A stretch of 64,000 nt of DNA from Desulfovibrio fairfieldensis (GCF_001553605.1 NZ_CP014229.1:1206501-1270500), one strand, 5' to 3'. Positions 1-8,637 are shown, counted from the stretch's first letter. The notes: a model not told the origin generated them from the sequence alone. A program made the numbers and translations.

Positions 1-1
1 T

Positions 2-1333
2 CTGAACGACGCCAATTACGCCGAGACACCCTGGTTTCACGAGGTGCTGCGCAAAGGTGTCTATGTCAGCGACGTGTTCATGGGCTACCGGCACGTGCCG
101 CATTTCATCATCGCGGTGCTCCGGCACGAAGGCGGACGCAGCTACATCATGCGCGCCACCATCGACATGGAAGCCATCGACGCCCTGTTGCGCCGGGTCT
201 ATTCCGGCCAGCACAGCGACGCCTTTCTGGTCAGCGAGCAGGGCGTGCTCCAGACGGATTCCCTGTATCACGGCAAGATCATGGGCAAGTTCAAGCTGCC
301 TTCGCTCAAGGCCGCGCACAACGGCATGCTGACCATGCCCCTGGACGCGCCCGCGGGCAAGGAGGGCGGCCAGAACCTGCTGGCGGCCATGATGCGTCTG
401 GATTCCATGCCCTGGGTGCTGGTGGTGGTGGACGATGTGGGCGAGAGCCTGCAACCCCTGCGCCAGCTTCAGGTGCTGATCCTGCTCTTCGTGCTGCTGG
501 GCAGCGCGGTGGTCAGTGTGGGCGCGGTGGTCTGCACCCGGCATCTGGTGGCCTCTCTGGCCGCTTCGGACCAGAAGCAGGCCCATATTGACGCCCGAAT
601 GCTGCAATCCAGCAAGATGGCGGCCCTGGGCAAGATGGCCGCCGGTGTGGCCCATGAGGTCAACAATCCCCTGATGTTGATTCAGGAGAACGCGGGCTGG
701 ATCCGGGATCTGCTGGAAGACGAAAAACCGGAGAGCATGAAAAACTATCAGGAGGTCCTGGAAAGCACGGAAAAGATCGAGCAGCACGTCAAGCGCGCCA
801 AGGGCATTACCCAGCGCATGCTGGGCTTCGGTCGCCGCATGAACCCCAGCCGGACGGAAATACTGCTCAATTCTCTGGCTGACCAGGCCGTGGAAATGCT
901 CAAAACAGAGGCCGCCAGCCGTAATATCGTCATCAAAAAGGAATTCGATCCGCAACTGCCCGTGATTCTGTCGGACCCGGCCCAGTTGGAGCAGGTCTTC
1001 ATCAATATCATCGACAACGCCATTGACGCCATCGGCAAGGACGGCAGCCTGCGCATCCGCACCGAAGCCTGCGAGCAGGGCGCGCGCATTCTTTTTACGG
1101 ACAGCGGGCCCGGCATGGACGAGGAAACCCTGAAACGCATTTTCGACCCCTTCTTCACCACCAAGAAGGTGGGAGAGGGTACGGGCCTGGGGCTGGCCAT
1201 CTGCTTTACTATTCTGGAAAAGCTGGGCGGCAGGATTGAGGTTCAAAGCCAACCGGGCCAGGGCACCACATTTTGCATTACGTTGCCGCTTGAACCGGCT
1301 GAAAGCCCACAGGAAGAGGATGTTGAGGAGTAG
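2..1333 (+). CDS. Sensor histidine kinase, 5' end outside window
   Basis: The reading frame is open from base 2 and enters from outside, so the first visible GTG is not the start. 443 residues are visible. The first ~150 resemble the extracytoplasmic Cache-type sensor module of Desulfovibrio kinases (NYAETPWF, VYVSDVF, HFIIAV). One membrane helix follows at about 155-185. The HisKA dimerisation domain has the H-box GVAHEVNNPL, with phospho-acceptor His near visible residue 218. The HATPase domain shows an N-box (IIDNAIDAI), G1 (DSGPGMDE), the FDPFFTTK F-box and G2 (GEGTGLGLAI). It presumably autophosphorylates on an unknown periplasmic signal and hands the phosphate to the receiver protein encoded 219 bases downstream; that pairing is inferred from position only. 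Confidence 0.93.
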   Translation: MNDANYAETPWFHEVLRKGVYVSDVFMGYRHVPHFIIAVLRHEGGRSYIMRATIDMEAIDALLRRVYSGQHSDAFLVSEQGVLQTDSLYHGKIMGKFKLPSLKAAHNGMLTMPLDAPAGKEGGQNLLAAMMRLDSMPWVLVVVDDVGESLQPLRQLQVLILLFVLLGSAVVSVGAVVCTRHLVASLAASDQKQAHIDARMLQSSKMAALGKMAAGVAHEVNNPLMLIQENAGWIRDLLEDEKPESMKNYQEVLESTEKIEQHVKRAKGITQRMLGFGRRMNPSRTEILLNSLADQAVEMLKTEAASRNIVIKKEFDPQLPVILSDPAQLEQVFINIIDNAIDAIGKDGSLRIRTEACEQGARILFTDSGPGMDEETLKRIFDPFFTTKKVGEGTGLGLAICFTILEKLGGRIEVQSQPGQGTTFCITLPLEPAESPQEEDVEE

Positions 1334-1417
1334 CAGCCAACATCAGAGGTTGTCGTCATGAGTGCCCTTTCGGTTATTTCCACGTTGAATTCGCCTTTTA
1401 TTCCGGTCGAGTACCAG

Positions 1418-1454
1418 AAGAGTACACTTCCTTTATAAAAGGCTCTTTCTCCTT
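1418..1454 (+). repeat. 37-bp degenerate repeat, copy 1
   Basis: This stretch in the gap between kinase and receiver genes matches 32084-32120 at 31 of 37 positions (shared blocks TACACTTC, TTTAT, TCTCCTT). Neither copy lies in a recognisable gene. The function is unknown; it may be a fragment of a family of dispersed intergenic repeats. Confidence 0.45.
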
Positions 1455-1552
1455 GATATAACACGAAAATCCATCTCATGGCTTGAAATTTCCGTTGCGG
1501 TAGCGGACGGCAGAGTCGGAAGTCAGATGAACGTTTTGAGCCAGGAGCGCCT

Positions 1553-1933
1553 ATGCGTGTATTGTTCGTGGACGATGAAGTAGAATTCCTGCAATTGATG
1601 GAAAAGCGCCTTTCCCGGCGCGGCATGGAAGTGAGCACCGCCCCGGACGGGCAGAGCGCCCTGGATATGCTGGATGCCGTCCTGGCGGAAGGCGGGGAAA
1701 TGTTCAAAGTGGTGGTCATGGATGTGCGCATGCCCGGTATGGACGGCCTGGAAACCCTGCGGCATATGAAGGCCAAGGCCCCCGAACTGCCGGTGATCCT
1801 GCTCACCGGACACGCCTGTATGGGCGTGGCCGTGCAGGGCATGGATCTGGGCGCGTACGACTATATGCTCAAGCCCGTGTCCATCAGCGAATTGATCATC
1901 AAAATGGAGGAAGCGGCCCGTTCCGCTGCCTGA
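1553..1933 (+). CDS. Single-domain response regulator (CheY-like receiver)
   Basis: 126 residues, a receiver domain with no output domain. The acidic pocket is Asp7/Asp8, the phospho-acceptor is Asp57 in VVVMDVRMPGMDG, the switch Thr85 is in ILLTGHA, and Lys107 is in YMLKPVS. The start is supported by AGGAG six bases upstream. Its stop lies one base before the ATG of the next gene, so the two are translationally coupled. The context suggests it is phosphorylated by the upstream kinase and acts on, or together with, the PEP-synthase-like protein. Output by protein contact is an inference from the missing DNA-binding domain. Confidence 0.92.
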   Translation: MRVLFVDDEVEFLQLMEKRLSRRGMEVSTAPDGQSALDMLDAVLAEGGEMFKVVVMDVRMPGMDGLETLRHMKAKAPELPVILLTGHACMGVAVQGMDLGAYDYMLKPVSISELIIKMEEAARSAA

Positions 1934-1934
1934 T

Positions 1935-4568
1935 ATGACCATGTTGAAGCACCTGCGCCGCTGGCTGGGCCGCGGGGAACCGCCCGCGCCTGATTCGGCC
2001 GCACTGGCTCGCGAGGAGGAATTCAAAGCCCGCCTGCGTGAGCGTTGCGCGCGTTTCCGGCGTTTGCTTTCAGCCAACAAAAGCGCCCTGGAAGCCATGA
2101 GCGATGTGGAAGAGCGCCTCGGCGGCGTCAAAGCCTTCGGCATGGACTATGTGCGCGCCGTGAGCACCCGCGCGGTGACCGCCGTGTTCCAAATGGTGCG
2201 CGAGCTGAACGCTCTGTCCGACAACGGCTACGCCCCCCTGCAGGAGGCTTTTGACCGTATCCGAGGGAACATGGAACGCCTGCTGGCCCAGCCGGAGCAT
2301 CTCGCGCAAGGGCCGCTGATCCTGCCCCTGGCCGAGGTGCGGCTGGCCGATCTGCCCAGGGTGGGCGGTAAAATGGCCAATCTGGGCGAGCTGGCCGCCA
2401 ATGTGGGCCTGGCTGTGCCCGACGGCTTTGCGGTGACGGTGGCAGCCTACTATCGTTTCATGGCGCACAATGGCCTGCAGAGCGAGCTGGAGCGCCGTAT
2501 CCAGGCCACGGACATGCGCAGCCTGGACGAAGTGTTCAGCCTGTCCGCGGCCCTGCAGCAATGCGTGCTGGCGGCGCCTCTGCCTCCGGACCTGGAAGCG
2601 GCCATTACCGAAGCCGTGGCGGCCATGAAAGCGCGGGCCGGGGACGACCTGCTTCTGGCGCTGCGCAGCAGCGCCGTAGGCGAGGATGCCTTGGGCGTGA
2701 CCTTTGCCGGGCAGTATCGTTCGGAACTCAACGTGCCGCCCGAAGAGGCCTGCGAAGTCTGGAAGGAAATCGTGGCCAGCAAATACGCGGTCACGGCCAT
2801 GAGTTACCGCTATCAGCGCGGCATTCCGGATGACGCGGCTCCCATGTCCGTGGGCGTGCTGGCCATGGTTCGGGCCGCGGCGGGCGGCGTGGCCTACAGC
2901 CGTGATCCGGTGGCCGCCTCCCAGGGGCAGGAGAGGGTCGTGCTCAACGCCGTGTCCGGTCTGCCCCAGGCCGTGGTGGACGGGGCGGTCACGCCTGATG
3001 TTTTTGCATTCAGCCGTGAAAATCCGCCGCATCTGCTGGAAAAGCATCCGGCGGATGCGGAAGTCGCCCCCAGCCTCACCGACGCCCAGGCCGCCAAACT
3101 GGCCCGCGTGGCCTTGGCCCTGGAAGAATATTACAATGAACCTCAGGATGTGGAATGGGCCCTGGAAGCCGGGGATGGACGCATTGTGGTTTTGCAGAGC
3201 CGGCCTTTGCACGAAGCCTACAGGGGGCACGAAGCCTACAGGGGGCACGAAGCCTACGGTGAGCGCGAGGCCGAGAGGGGGTGGAATCCGGGAGCTCAGG
3301 CGGCGGAACTGCCGCCGGGACTGACCGTGCTGGCGGGCGGCGGCGTGCCGGTGAGCCCCGGCGTGGGCATGGGACCGGCCTTTGTGGCCCGCAAGGAAGC
3401 GGACATGCTCTCGTTTCCCGAAGGCGGCGTATTGGTGGTGGAGCGGGCCTATCCCCGCTGGGCCACGCTGTTGGCGCGGGCCTCCGGTTTGGTCAGCGAA
3501 ACCGGCGGCATGGCCGGGCATTTGGCCTCCGTGGCCCGTGAATACCGTCTGCCCGCCATTTTCAGCCTGCCGGACGCCTGCGGCCTCCTGGAAAAAGCCG
3601 GTGACGTGACCCTGGATGCGGACCGCAATGTGGTTCTGGCCGGACGTCAGGCCCAGTTGATCCCGTCCGTGAGCGCGCCGCCCAACCTCATGGCGGGCAG
3701 CCCCGTGTATCTGCGCCTGGAGGCGCTGGCCCGGCTCATGACTCCCTTGCATCTGCTGGACCCGGACGCGCCGGAATTCGCGCCGCAACATTGCCGGAGC
3801 CTGCACGATATCACCCGGTTCTGCCATGAAAAGGCGGTGCGGCTGATGTTCGACGACGATGCGGGCGTCGGCCGGCGCATGGGCAAGCAGCTCAAGGCCG
3901 GTATCAAATTGCAGTACTGGGTGGTGGACATGGGCGGCGGTTTCACCCGGCAGGTCAGCGGCCCGGTGGTGGATTTGTCCGAAATCGCCAGTGGGCCCAT
4001 GCTGGCCCTTTGGGAAGGCATGGTGGCCGTGCCTTGGGCCGGGCCGCCCGTCAGCGGGGCCGCGGGCTTTATGAGCGTGGTTTTTGAAAGCGCCATGAAT
4101 CCGGAACTGGAAAGCACCGCGCCCACCACCATGGCGGAACGCAACTTCTTTATCATCGGCGAGCATTACATGATTCTGCAGGCGCGCTACGGCTATCATT
4201 TCTGCACCGTGGAATGCCTGGCCGGAGAAGACAGCCATGAAAATTTCGTAAACTTCCAGTTCAAGGGCGGCGCGGCGGACCGCGAGCGCCGCCGCCTGCG
4301 CGCCCGGATGCTGGCGGGGCTGCTGGAAGGGCACGGCTTCCGCGCGGACGTCAAGGATGATTCGCTTTTTGCCGTGGCCGAAGGCTTCGGCGCTACGGAG
4401 ACTCTGAAGAAAACACGTCTGTTGGGCTATCTGCTGATTCACAGCCGCCAGGTGGACATGATCATGCTGGAAAGCGCCAGGGCCGAGGCACTCAGGGAAA
4501 AGCTGGCCGGGGATATGGCCGCCCTGGCCGAAACGCCCCTGAACGCCGGGAAAAAACGGACGCATTGA
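1935..4568 (+). CDS. PEP synthase/PPDK-like phosphotransfer protein with non-canonical C-terminus
   Basis: 877 residues. After an N-terminal helical region (1-115) comes a PPDK/PEP-synthase nucleotide-binding domain (about 120-415), with GGKMANLGEL, LRSSAVGED, GGVAYSRDP and DVEWALE...LQSRPL. A repeat-bearing linker leads to the swivelling phosphohistidine domain (about 460-555), with GGMAGHLASVARE; His529 is the expected phospho-carrier. The usual PEP/pyruvate TIM-barrel is absent; instead there are ~310 residues I cannot assign (LKAGIKLQYWVVDMGGGF, MAERNFFIIGEHYM). It may therefore phosphorylate something other than pyruvate. It forms an operon with the preceding receiver (TGATATG junction). 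The family call is secure; the reaction is not. Confidence 0.85.
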   Translation: MTMLKHLRRWLGRGEPPAPDSAALAREEEFKARLRERCARFRRLLSANKSALEAMSDVEERLGGVKAFGMDYVRAVSTRAVTAVFQMVRELNALSDNGYAPLQEAFDRIRGNMERLLAQPEHLAQGPLILPLAEVRLADLPRVGGKMANLGELAANVGLAVPDGFAVTVAAYYRFMAHNGLQSELERRIQATDMRSLDEVFSLSAALQQCVLAAPLPPDLEAAITEAVAAMKARAGDDLLLALRSSAVGEDALGVTFAGQYRSELNVPPEEACEVWKEIVASKYAVTAMSYRYQRGIPDDAAPMSVGVLAMVRAAAGGVAYSRDPVAASQGQERVVLNAVSGLPQAVVDGAVTPDVFAFSRENPPHLLEKHPADAEVAPSLTDAQAAKLARVALALEEYYNEPQDVEWALEAGDGRIVVLQSRPLHEAYRGHEAYRGHEAYGEREAERGWNPGAQAAELPPGLTVLAGGGVPVSPGVGMGPAFVARKEADMLSFPEGGVLVVERAYPRWATLLARASGLVSETGGMAGHLASVAREYRLPAIFSLPDACGLLEKAGDVTLDADRNVVLAGRQAQLIPSVSAPPNLMAGSPVYLRLEALARLMTPLHLLDPDAPEFAPQHCRSLHDITRFCHEKAVRLMFDDDAGVGRRMGKQLKAGIKLQYWVVDMGGGFTRQVSGPVVDLSEIASGPMLALWEGMVAVPWAGPPVSGAAGFMSVVFESAMNPELESTAPTTMAERNFFIIGEHYMILQARYGYHFCTVECLAGEDSHENFVNFQFKGGAADRERRRLRARMLAGLLEGHGFRADVKDDSLFAVAEGFGATETLKKTRLLGYLLIHSRQVDMIMLESARAEALREKLAGDMAALAETPLNAGKKRTH
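3210..3263 (+). repeat. 18-bp in-frame tandem repeat (about three units)
   Basis: The unit CACGAAGCCTACAGGGGG occurs twice perfectly (3210-3227, 3228-3245), with a third diverged copy. It encodes HEAYRG repeats in the linker between the ATP-binding and phosphohistidine domains. Because the unit is a multiple of three, copy-number change would lengthen the swivel linker without breaking the frame. Confidence 0.85.
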
Positions 4569-4613
4569 CAGCGCCCGGCCCCTGCCATATTACTATGACC
4601 GTTGACGCATCAC

Positions 4614-4689
4614 GGGCAGTTAGCTCAGCTGGTGGAGCACCGCCCTTACAAGGCGGGGGCCACAGGTTCAAGTCCTGTACTGCCTACCA
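4614..4689 (+). tRNA. tRNA-Val (anticodon TAC)
   Basis: A 76-base cloverleaf. The acceptor stem GGGCAGT pairs with ACTGCCT, followed by A and an encoded CCA. The D-arm is TAGCTCAGCTGGTGGAGC. The anticodon stem CCGCC/GGCGG holds the loop CTTACAA, giving anticodon TAC. The T-arm contains GTTCAAGTC. It is followed directly by two strong hairpins. Confidence 0.97.
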
Positions 4690-4698
4690 TAAATAAAT

Positions 4699-4737
4699 CA
4701 GGAGCTTGGGAGTAAAACCACAAGCTCCTGTTGTTTT
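4699..4737 (+). terminator. Rho-independent terminator after tRNA-Val
   Basis: A perfect 10-bp stem CAGGAGCTTG/CAAGCTCCTG with a 12-base loop is followed by TTGTTTT. It is placed as the tRNA-Val terminator. Confidence 0.85.
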
Positions 4738-4755
4738 AGGGTGATGAGACGGCAC

Positions 4756-4790
4756 AAGCCCCTGGCAATCATGATTGCCAGGGGCTTTTC
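4756..4790. terminator. Second hairpin, 32-bp perfect palindrome
   Basis: AAGCCCCTGGCAAT and ATTGCCAGGGGCTT flank CATG, making a perfect palindrome followed by TTC. It is probably a backup terminator, able to act in both directions, between the tRNA and the pseudogene region. A protein-binding role cannot be excluded. Confidence 0.6.
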
Positions 4791-4926
4791 TATATCTTTG
4801 GCTGACGCTTATGCTGGTACGCTTGTTTTCTGTACTAGGTTAAAATCCGCCAGTTGGGAGCAGACCGTATCGAGCAGATTGAGCGGGCGGGCGAGGTTTT
4901 CGCCTATCGGGCGCAGCTCAAAGCCG

Positions 4927-5085
4927 GATATCCCGTTCGGCGTAGCCTATGCCTAATGGTGCGTGTTCGGCATTTTCGGGGCGCTTGTCATTGGCTTCCT
5001 GGCCTTCCACCAGAAAATCTCCCGCCGTAAACGTATTGGCATAATCCTGCTGACCATAGGCATTGTCTGTATGTCTCTCGCCTGA
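4927..5085 (+). pseudogene. SMR-family small multidrug efflux protein, truncated remnant
   Basis: Read through a TAA at 4954, this stretch encodes a typical C-terminal half of an EmrE/SugE-type transporter: IPFGVAYA, stop, WCVFGIFGALVIGFLAF, then a basic loop (HQKISRRKR) and a last hydrophobic helix (IGIILLTIGIVCMSLA) ending at TGA. The N-terminal half, including the essential glutamate helix, is missing. The stop lies exactly where family members have a residue between AYA and W. It is a decayed gene between tRNA-Val and the tonB operon and indicates past rearrangement here. Bases 4791-4926 hold nothing recognisable. Confidence 0.75.
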
Positions 5086-5101
5086 CAGGTCTGCCGGAGG
5101 T

Positions 5102-5800
5102 TCAGCGTAGCCGGAAGGCAAAAGGCAGCTGGACCAGCGTATTCACAGGCTGCCCCTTGAGTTTGCCCGGGACGAAGCGCATGCTGCGCGCGGCGTCGAG
5201 GGCGGCTTCCTCAAAGTAGCCGCCGGGGGTCGCCTTGACCACAACGCAGTTGCGGGGCTTGCCCGCGGTATCCACGACCAGTTGCACGGTTACAGTGCCC
5301 TGCACGTTCATGCGGCGAGCCTTGGTGGGATATTCTGGCGCCACCCGGCGGGTGATGCTGGGCCGCTGGTCCAGCGCGTCGTTGTCATATGCGCTGAGTC
5401 CTCCCACATTGCGGGGGACGGGTCCGGCAGGCGCGGAGGAGACTGCGGGCCTGGGCGGCGGCGTGGGGGCGGGTTTCGCCTTGGGCGCTGCTTTTTCACG
5501 CTTTTTGGGGCTGATTTTTTTCACGTCCGGTTTGGGAAGCGGCTTTGGGACTTCCTGTACCGCTTCTTTGGGTTGCGGTTGCGGCTCTTCCGGGGGCTGC
5601 GGAGGCGGTGCGGGCGGTTCGGGAGCTGCCTGCGCGGGTGCCGGTTGGCTGGGGGTTGGGGCCAGTTCAGCCAGAGCCACGCGATAGACTCTTTCCGTAC
5701 TGGTGGTAACATCCCGCGCCAGCAGCAAAAAGCCGCCCAGCAGCAGGGCGTGCATGCCCAGCGAGAAGGCCAGGGCTGTGCCGCGGGTTGCGGTCCGCAT
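5102..5800 (-). CDS. tonB: TonB-family energy transducer
   Basis: 232 residues. A single N-terminal membrane anchor (about 9-29, LAFSLGMHALLLGGFLLLA) is followed by a long Pro/Ala/Lys-rich periplasmic spacer (about 45-130). The C-terminal TonB fold has the motifs PEYPTKARRMNVQGTV and AALDAARSMRFVPG and ends in PFAFRLR. It transmits proton-motive force from ExbB/ExbD to TonB-dependent receptors, of which the only one in this window is encoded at 17938-20085. It is the last gene of exbB-exbD-tonB, two bases after exbD. The proline-rich spacer is long, as expected for spanning the periplasm. Confidence 0.93.
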   Translation of the reverse strand: MRTATRGTALAFSLGMHALLLGGFLLLARDVTTSTERVYRVALAELAPTPSQPAPAQAAPEPPAPPPQPPEEPQPQPKEAVQEVPKPLPKPDVKKISPKKREKAAPKAKPAPTPPPRPAVSSAPAGPVPRNVGGLSAYDNDALDQRPSITRRVAPEYPTKARRMNVQGTVTVQLVVDTAGKPRNCVVVKATPGGYFEEAALDAARSMRFVPGKLKGQPVNTLVQLPFAFRLR

Positions 5801-5802
5801 GG

Positions 5803-6264
5803 CTAATTCCCTCCCCTGGCTGTCGGCGTAACCGGCATTGCGGGAGTCGCCGGGGGCTCTTCGACCGGCGTTGATGTGGTGATCAGTCCCACATCGGCGA
5901 TGCCCGCTCCGCGGATGCGGTCCATGACCTGCATCACCATGCCGTAGGGTACGTCCTTGTCAGCGCGCACGAAAAGCTGCCGGTCCTGTCCCTTGACCTG
6001 GACGGCCAGCACATCGGGCAGATCGGCCAGGCCCGTTTCGTATTCGTCCAGGAACAGCGCTCCGTCGGCTTTGATCGTCAGAATGAGGTGATCGTCTTCG
6101 GTGGGCAGTACCTCGGAGGACTCCACCTTGGGCAGCGCCACGTCCAGGCCTTCGGTCATCATGGGAGCCGTGACCATGAAGATGATGAGCAGAACCAACA
6201 TGACGTCCACAAAGGGAGTCACGTTGATGTCGGCCACGAAATCGTCGTCAGAAGAGGCGCCCAT
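5803..6264 (-). CDS. exbD: ExbD/TolR-family biopolymer transport protein
   Basis: 153 residues. One membrane helix (FVDVMLVLLIIFMVTAPMM) carries the conserved membrane Asp of the DVMLVLLIIF motif, preceded by INVTPF, the family hallmark. A periplasmic domain with PYGMVMQVMDRIRGAGI follows. I place the start at the ATG two bases after the exbB stop (TAGGCATG), because it gives the usual short cytoplasmic tail MGASSDDDF. The frame is open further upstream, but only in sequence overlapping exbB. It forms the proton channel with ExbB. Confidence 0.95.
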   Translation of the reverse strand: MGASSDDDFVADINVTPFVDVMLVLLIIFMVTAPMMTEGLDVALPKVESSEVLPTEDDHLILTIKADGALFLDEYETGLADLPDVLAVQVKGQDRQLFVRADKDVPYGMVMQVMDRIRGAGIADVGLITTSTPVEEPPATPAMPVTPTARGGN

Positions 6265-6266
6265 GC

Positions 6267-6956
6267 CTAGTCCTTTCCTGCGAAGCTGATGCCGTCGCCG
6301 TGTTCGGCGGCTTCGTGCTGCAGGCGGTTGAGCAATTGCCCGGCGTAGTTGATGCATACGCCCTCAATGCCGGTCAGCTTGGCCCGGAACATATTATAGC
6401 CGCATACCGCGGGAATGGCCACGAACAGGCCGACCGCCGTGGCGATGAGGGCTTCCGCGATGCCCGGAGCGACCGTTGCCAGTGATACGCTCTTCATTTT
6501 GGCAATGGCGGTAAAAGAATGCATAATGCCCCATACCGTGCCGAAGAGACCGATAAAAGGAGCGGTGTTGGCCGCAGTGGCCAGCAGGGCCAGGGACGAC
6601 TTGAGTTTCGCAATTTCCTCGGCAATGCCGAAATGCAGGGCGCGGCGAACGTTGTCGTTGAGCAGGCGTTCCGTGTCTCCGGTGCGGGTGATGCGATTGT
6701 ATTCGCGCACCGCGCGCCGGGTAATGCCGTAGAGAGGAGAGCGCTCGTCGGCTGCGACTATGGGCAGCGCCCGTTTCAGCTCGCCGGCCTTGTCGAAGGC
6801 TGACAGGCCTTCATGCGCACGACGCTGCGCGGCGCGCAGCGTCAGCCATTTGCCGCACATGTATGTCCAGCTGGCGATGGACATGACCAGCAGCAGTACC
6901 AAGACGAATTTGGAAATAAGAGTCGCTTGCAGTACTGCGTGAATCAAGGAATCCAT
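6267..6956 (-). CDS. exbB: ExbB/TolQ/MotA-family proton channel protein
   Basis: 229 residues with three membrane helices: about 15-35, then a pair in the MotA/TolQ/ExbB domain (about 125-190) with LALLATAANTAPFIGLFGTV and EALIATAVGLFVAIPAV. It is the first gene of exbB-exbD-tonB. An AT-rich palindromic motif shared with two siderophore-island promoters lies 21 bases upstream of its ATG, suggesting common iron control. TolQ is the alternative reading, but the neighbouring gene is a plain TonB and there is no tolB/pal, so ExbB is favoured. Confidence 0.93.
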   Translation of the reverse strand: MDSLIHAVLQATLISKFVLVLLLVMSIASWTYMCGKWLTLRAAQRRAHEGLSAFDKAGELKRALPIVAADERSPLYGITRRAVREYNRITRTGDTERLLNDNVRRALHFGIAEEIAKLKSSLALLATAANTAPFIGLFGTVWGIMHSFTAIAKMKSVSLATVAPGIAEALIATAVGLFVAIPAVCGYNMFRAKLTGIEGVCINYAGQLLNRLQHEAAEHGDGISFAGKD

Positions 6957-6976
6957 TCTGTCATTCCCCCTCTATA

Positions 6977-6994
6977 TGAAATTGAAATTTAAAT
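6977..6994 (+). promoter_or_regulatory. Candidate Fur-like operator upstream of exbB
   Basis: TGAAATTGAAATTTAAAT lies 21 bases upstream of exbB. It matches the motifs at 26002-26019 and 20106-20123 over TGAAAWWGAAATT and is built from AT-rich hexamers as Fur boxes are. The assignment to Fur is an inference. Confidence 0.45.
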
Positions 6995-7128
6995 CTCTTT
7001 TCATAAAAGGACAAGCCGTTTCACCCGACACGCAGCCTCATGACCGGCATGGCGTCTGCGAAGGTGCTATGCCGGTCTGCCCGCAACGGCCGTAAAATCC
7101 GGCGAGAGCGGTTTGTCTGCACGGAGTT

Positions 7129-8502
7129 TCATTTCGCGGCCAGCCAGAAAGTGTGCCTGACCCTTCGCGCGAGAAGAAAACTCACGATAAAAAGACTTAT
7201 GGTCAGAGACAGCCACCAGCCCCGTATGCCCAGCAGATCGGGAGAGAGTCCAAGACCCCAGGGGAGTGGCATGCCTGACAGCACATAGCCGACCGGTATG
7301 CAGAAAAGCCAGTAGACGATTGCTGTGATTACAAAGGGAGCTGTGGTATCGCCCACTCCGCGCAATACGCCGTTGAGGCAGACCTGCATGGAGTCGGCCA
7401 GTTGGAAGAAGGCGCCGAAGCGCAGGGCCGAAGCCGCCAGAAGGGCTACCGCCGTGTCTTTTGAGAACATGTATGCGAGACTGGGGGCGCCTGCCAGCAT
7501 AAGAACAGTAAAAACCAGTCCGATGATGACGCTCAGGGCCATGATGCCCTTGATGGCGTCGCGTGATTCCGCGACGTGCTTTTCTCCCCACAAATTGCCC
7601 ACCCGTATTGAGGCGGCCATGGAAAGTGCTGCGGGGGTGGCGAAAAACAGCATCATGCAGCTGAAGGCCACCTGGTGGGCCGCAACGGCTGTAACTGTTG
7701 TTGTGCTGATAAAAATGGTGATGACGGAGGCAACGAGATATTCGGATGTTATACCGAAAGCAACGGGCAGCCCCAGCTTGAAAAATTGTTTTATGGTCTG
7801 AAAGCGCGGCCACTGGATGTGGCGCATAAATCGTCTTGCGGCGAAGTGCTTTGAAAAGCTGATATAAAAGGCGAGCATAAGCAACAGAAGGCCCATGGAT
7901 ATGGCCGAAGAGAGGCCGCAGCCCTGAACTCCCAGGGCCGGTGCTCCAAGGTTGCCGAACATGAGGGCGTAATTGAGAATGGTTTTGCAGCCCACAATGA
8001 TGACGGCCATGACCGTGACGGGAAAGACGACATTCTGTCCTTCACAGAAAAAGCGCAGGCTGACGGCCATGCCGCCCAGCGGAAGCCCCCAGGCCACGGA
8101 CCATATGTACGCGCGGGAGGTCTGCATGAGTTGGGCGTCCGCGCCGAACCAAGCGGCGTACTGCGAAAGCGGGATGATGATGCACGAGGCCGCGAGCCCC
8201 AGAACGCCGCCCATCCAGAGTCCCTGGTGGCCCAGAACCACCGCGCCGTCCCGGTCTCCCGCGCCGTGACTTTGCGCCACGAGGATCAACACGCTGATGA
8301 GTATGCCGATCACGAACATATAGACGGGCATCCAGATGGCCACGCCGACAGCCACGCCGCCAAGCTCGACTGTTCCCAAGCGCGCGGCCATGGCCGTATC
8401 AATGATGCCGTTGGCGATCTGGGCGTACTGGGAGATCAGCAACGGTCCGAATATTTTGAAAATATGCGGAGCTTCCTGACGCAGGGCTCTGAAATAGGGC
8501 AT
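7129..8502 (-). CDS. MATE-family efflux transporter
   Basis: 457 residues with about 12 membrane helices in two pseudo-repeats. Family features include GPLLISQYAQIANGIIDTAMAARLGTVELGGVAVG near the N-terminus, QVAFSCMMLFFATPAALSMA and RVGNLWGEKH in the second half, and QLADSMQVCLNGVLRGVGDT towards the end. The start is at the second of two adjacent ATGs, preceded by TTGGAG; a GTG at 8619 is in frame but has no good ribosome site. MATE proteins use Na+ or H+ gradients to expel organic cations or metabolites. As the last gene on the biosynthetic strand, it may export the cluster's product; this is inferred. Confidence 0.9.
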   Translation of the reverse strand: MPYFRALRQEAPHIFKIFGPLLISQYAQIANGIIDTAMAARLGTVELGGVAVGVAIWMPVYMFVIGILISVLILVAQSHGAGDRDGAVVLGHQGLWMGGVLGLAASCIIIPLSQYAAWFGADAQLMQTSRAYIWSVAWGLPLGGMAVSLRFFCEGQNVVFPVTVMAVIIVGCKTILNYALMFGNLGAPALGVQGCGLSSAISMGLLLLMLAFYISFSKHFAARRFMRHIQWPRFQTIKQFFKLGLPVAFGITSEYLVASVITIFISTTTVTAVAAHQVAFSCMMLFFATPAALSMAASIRVGNLWGEKHVAESRDAIKGIMALSVIIGLVFTVLMLAGAPSLAYMFSKDTAVALLAASALRFGAFFQLADSMQVCLNGVLRGVGDTTAPFVITAIVYWLFCIPVGYVLSGMPLPWGLGLSPDLLGIRGWWLSLTISLFIVSFLLARRVRHTFWLAAK

Positions 8503-8637
8503 CATGTTCTCCAAAAAAACGGGTTGAATGCTGTCATTCTCAGCCAATCTGAACAAGTCTATCCGTCCCGGCTTCTTAAAACTGCTCCATTCGGCAGAAA
8601 ATATGTACAAAAGCGTCACGGGTTCCCGGCCGTCCGG

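Noticed and set aside
2070-4565. Very long open frame antisense to the PEP-synthase-like gene
   Set aside because: It mirrors codon bias of the sense gene in GC-rich DNA, is His/Gln-rich and has no domain. The sense strand has clear family motifs.
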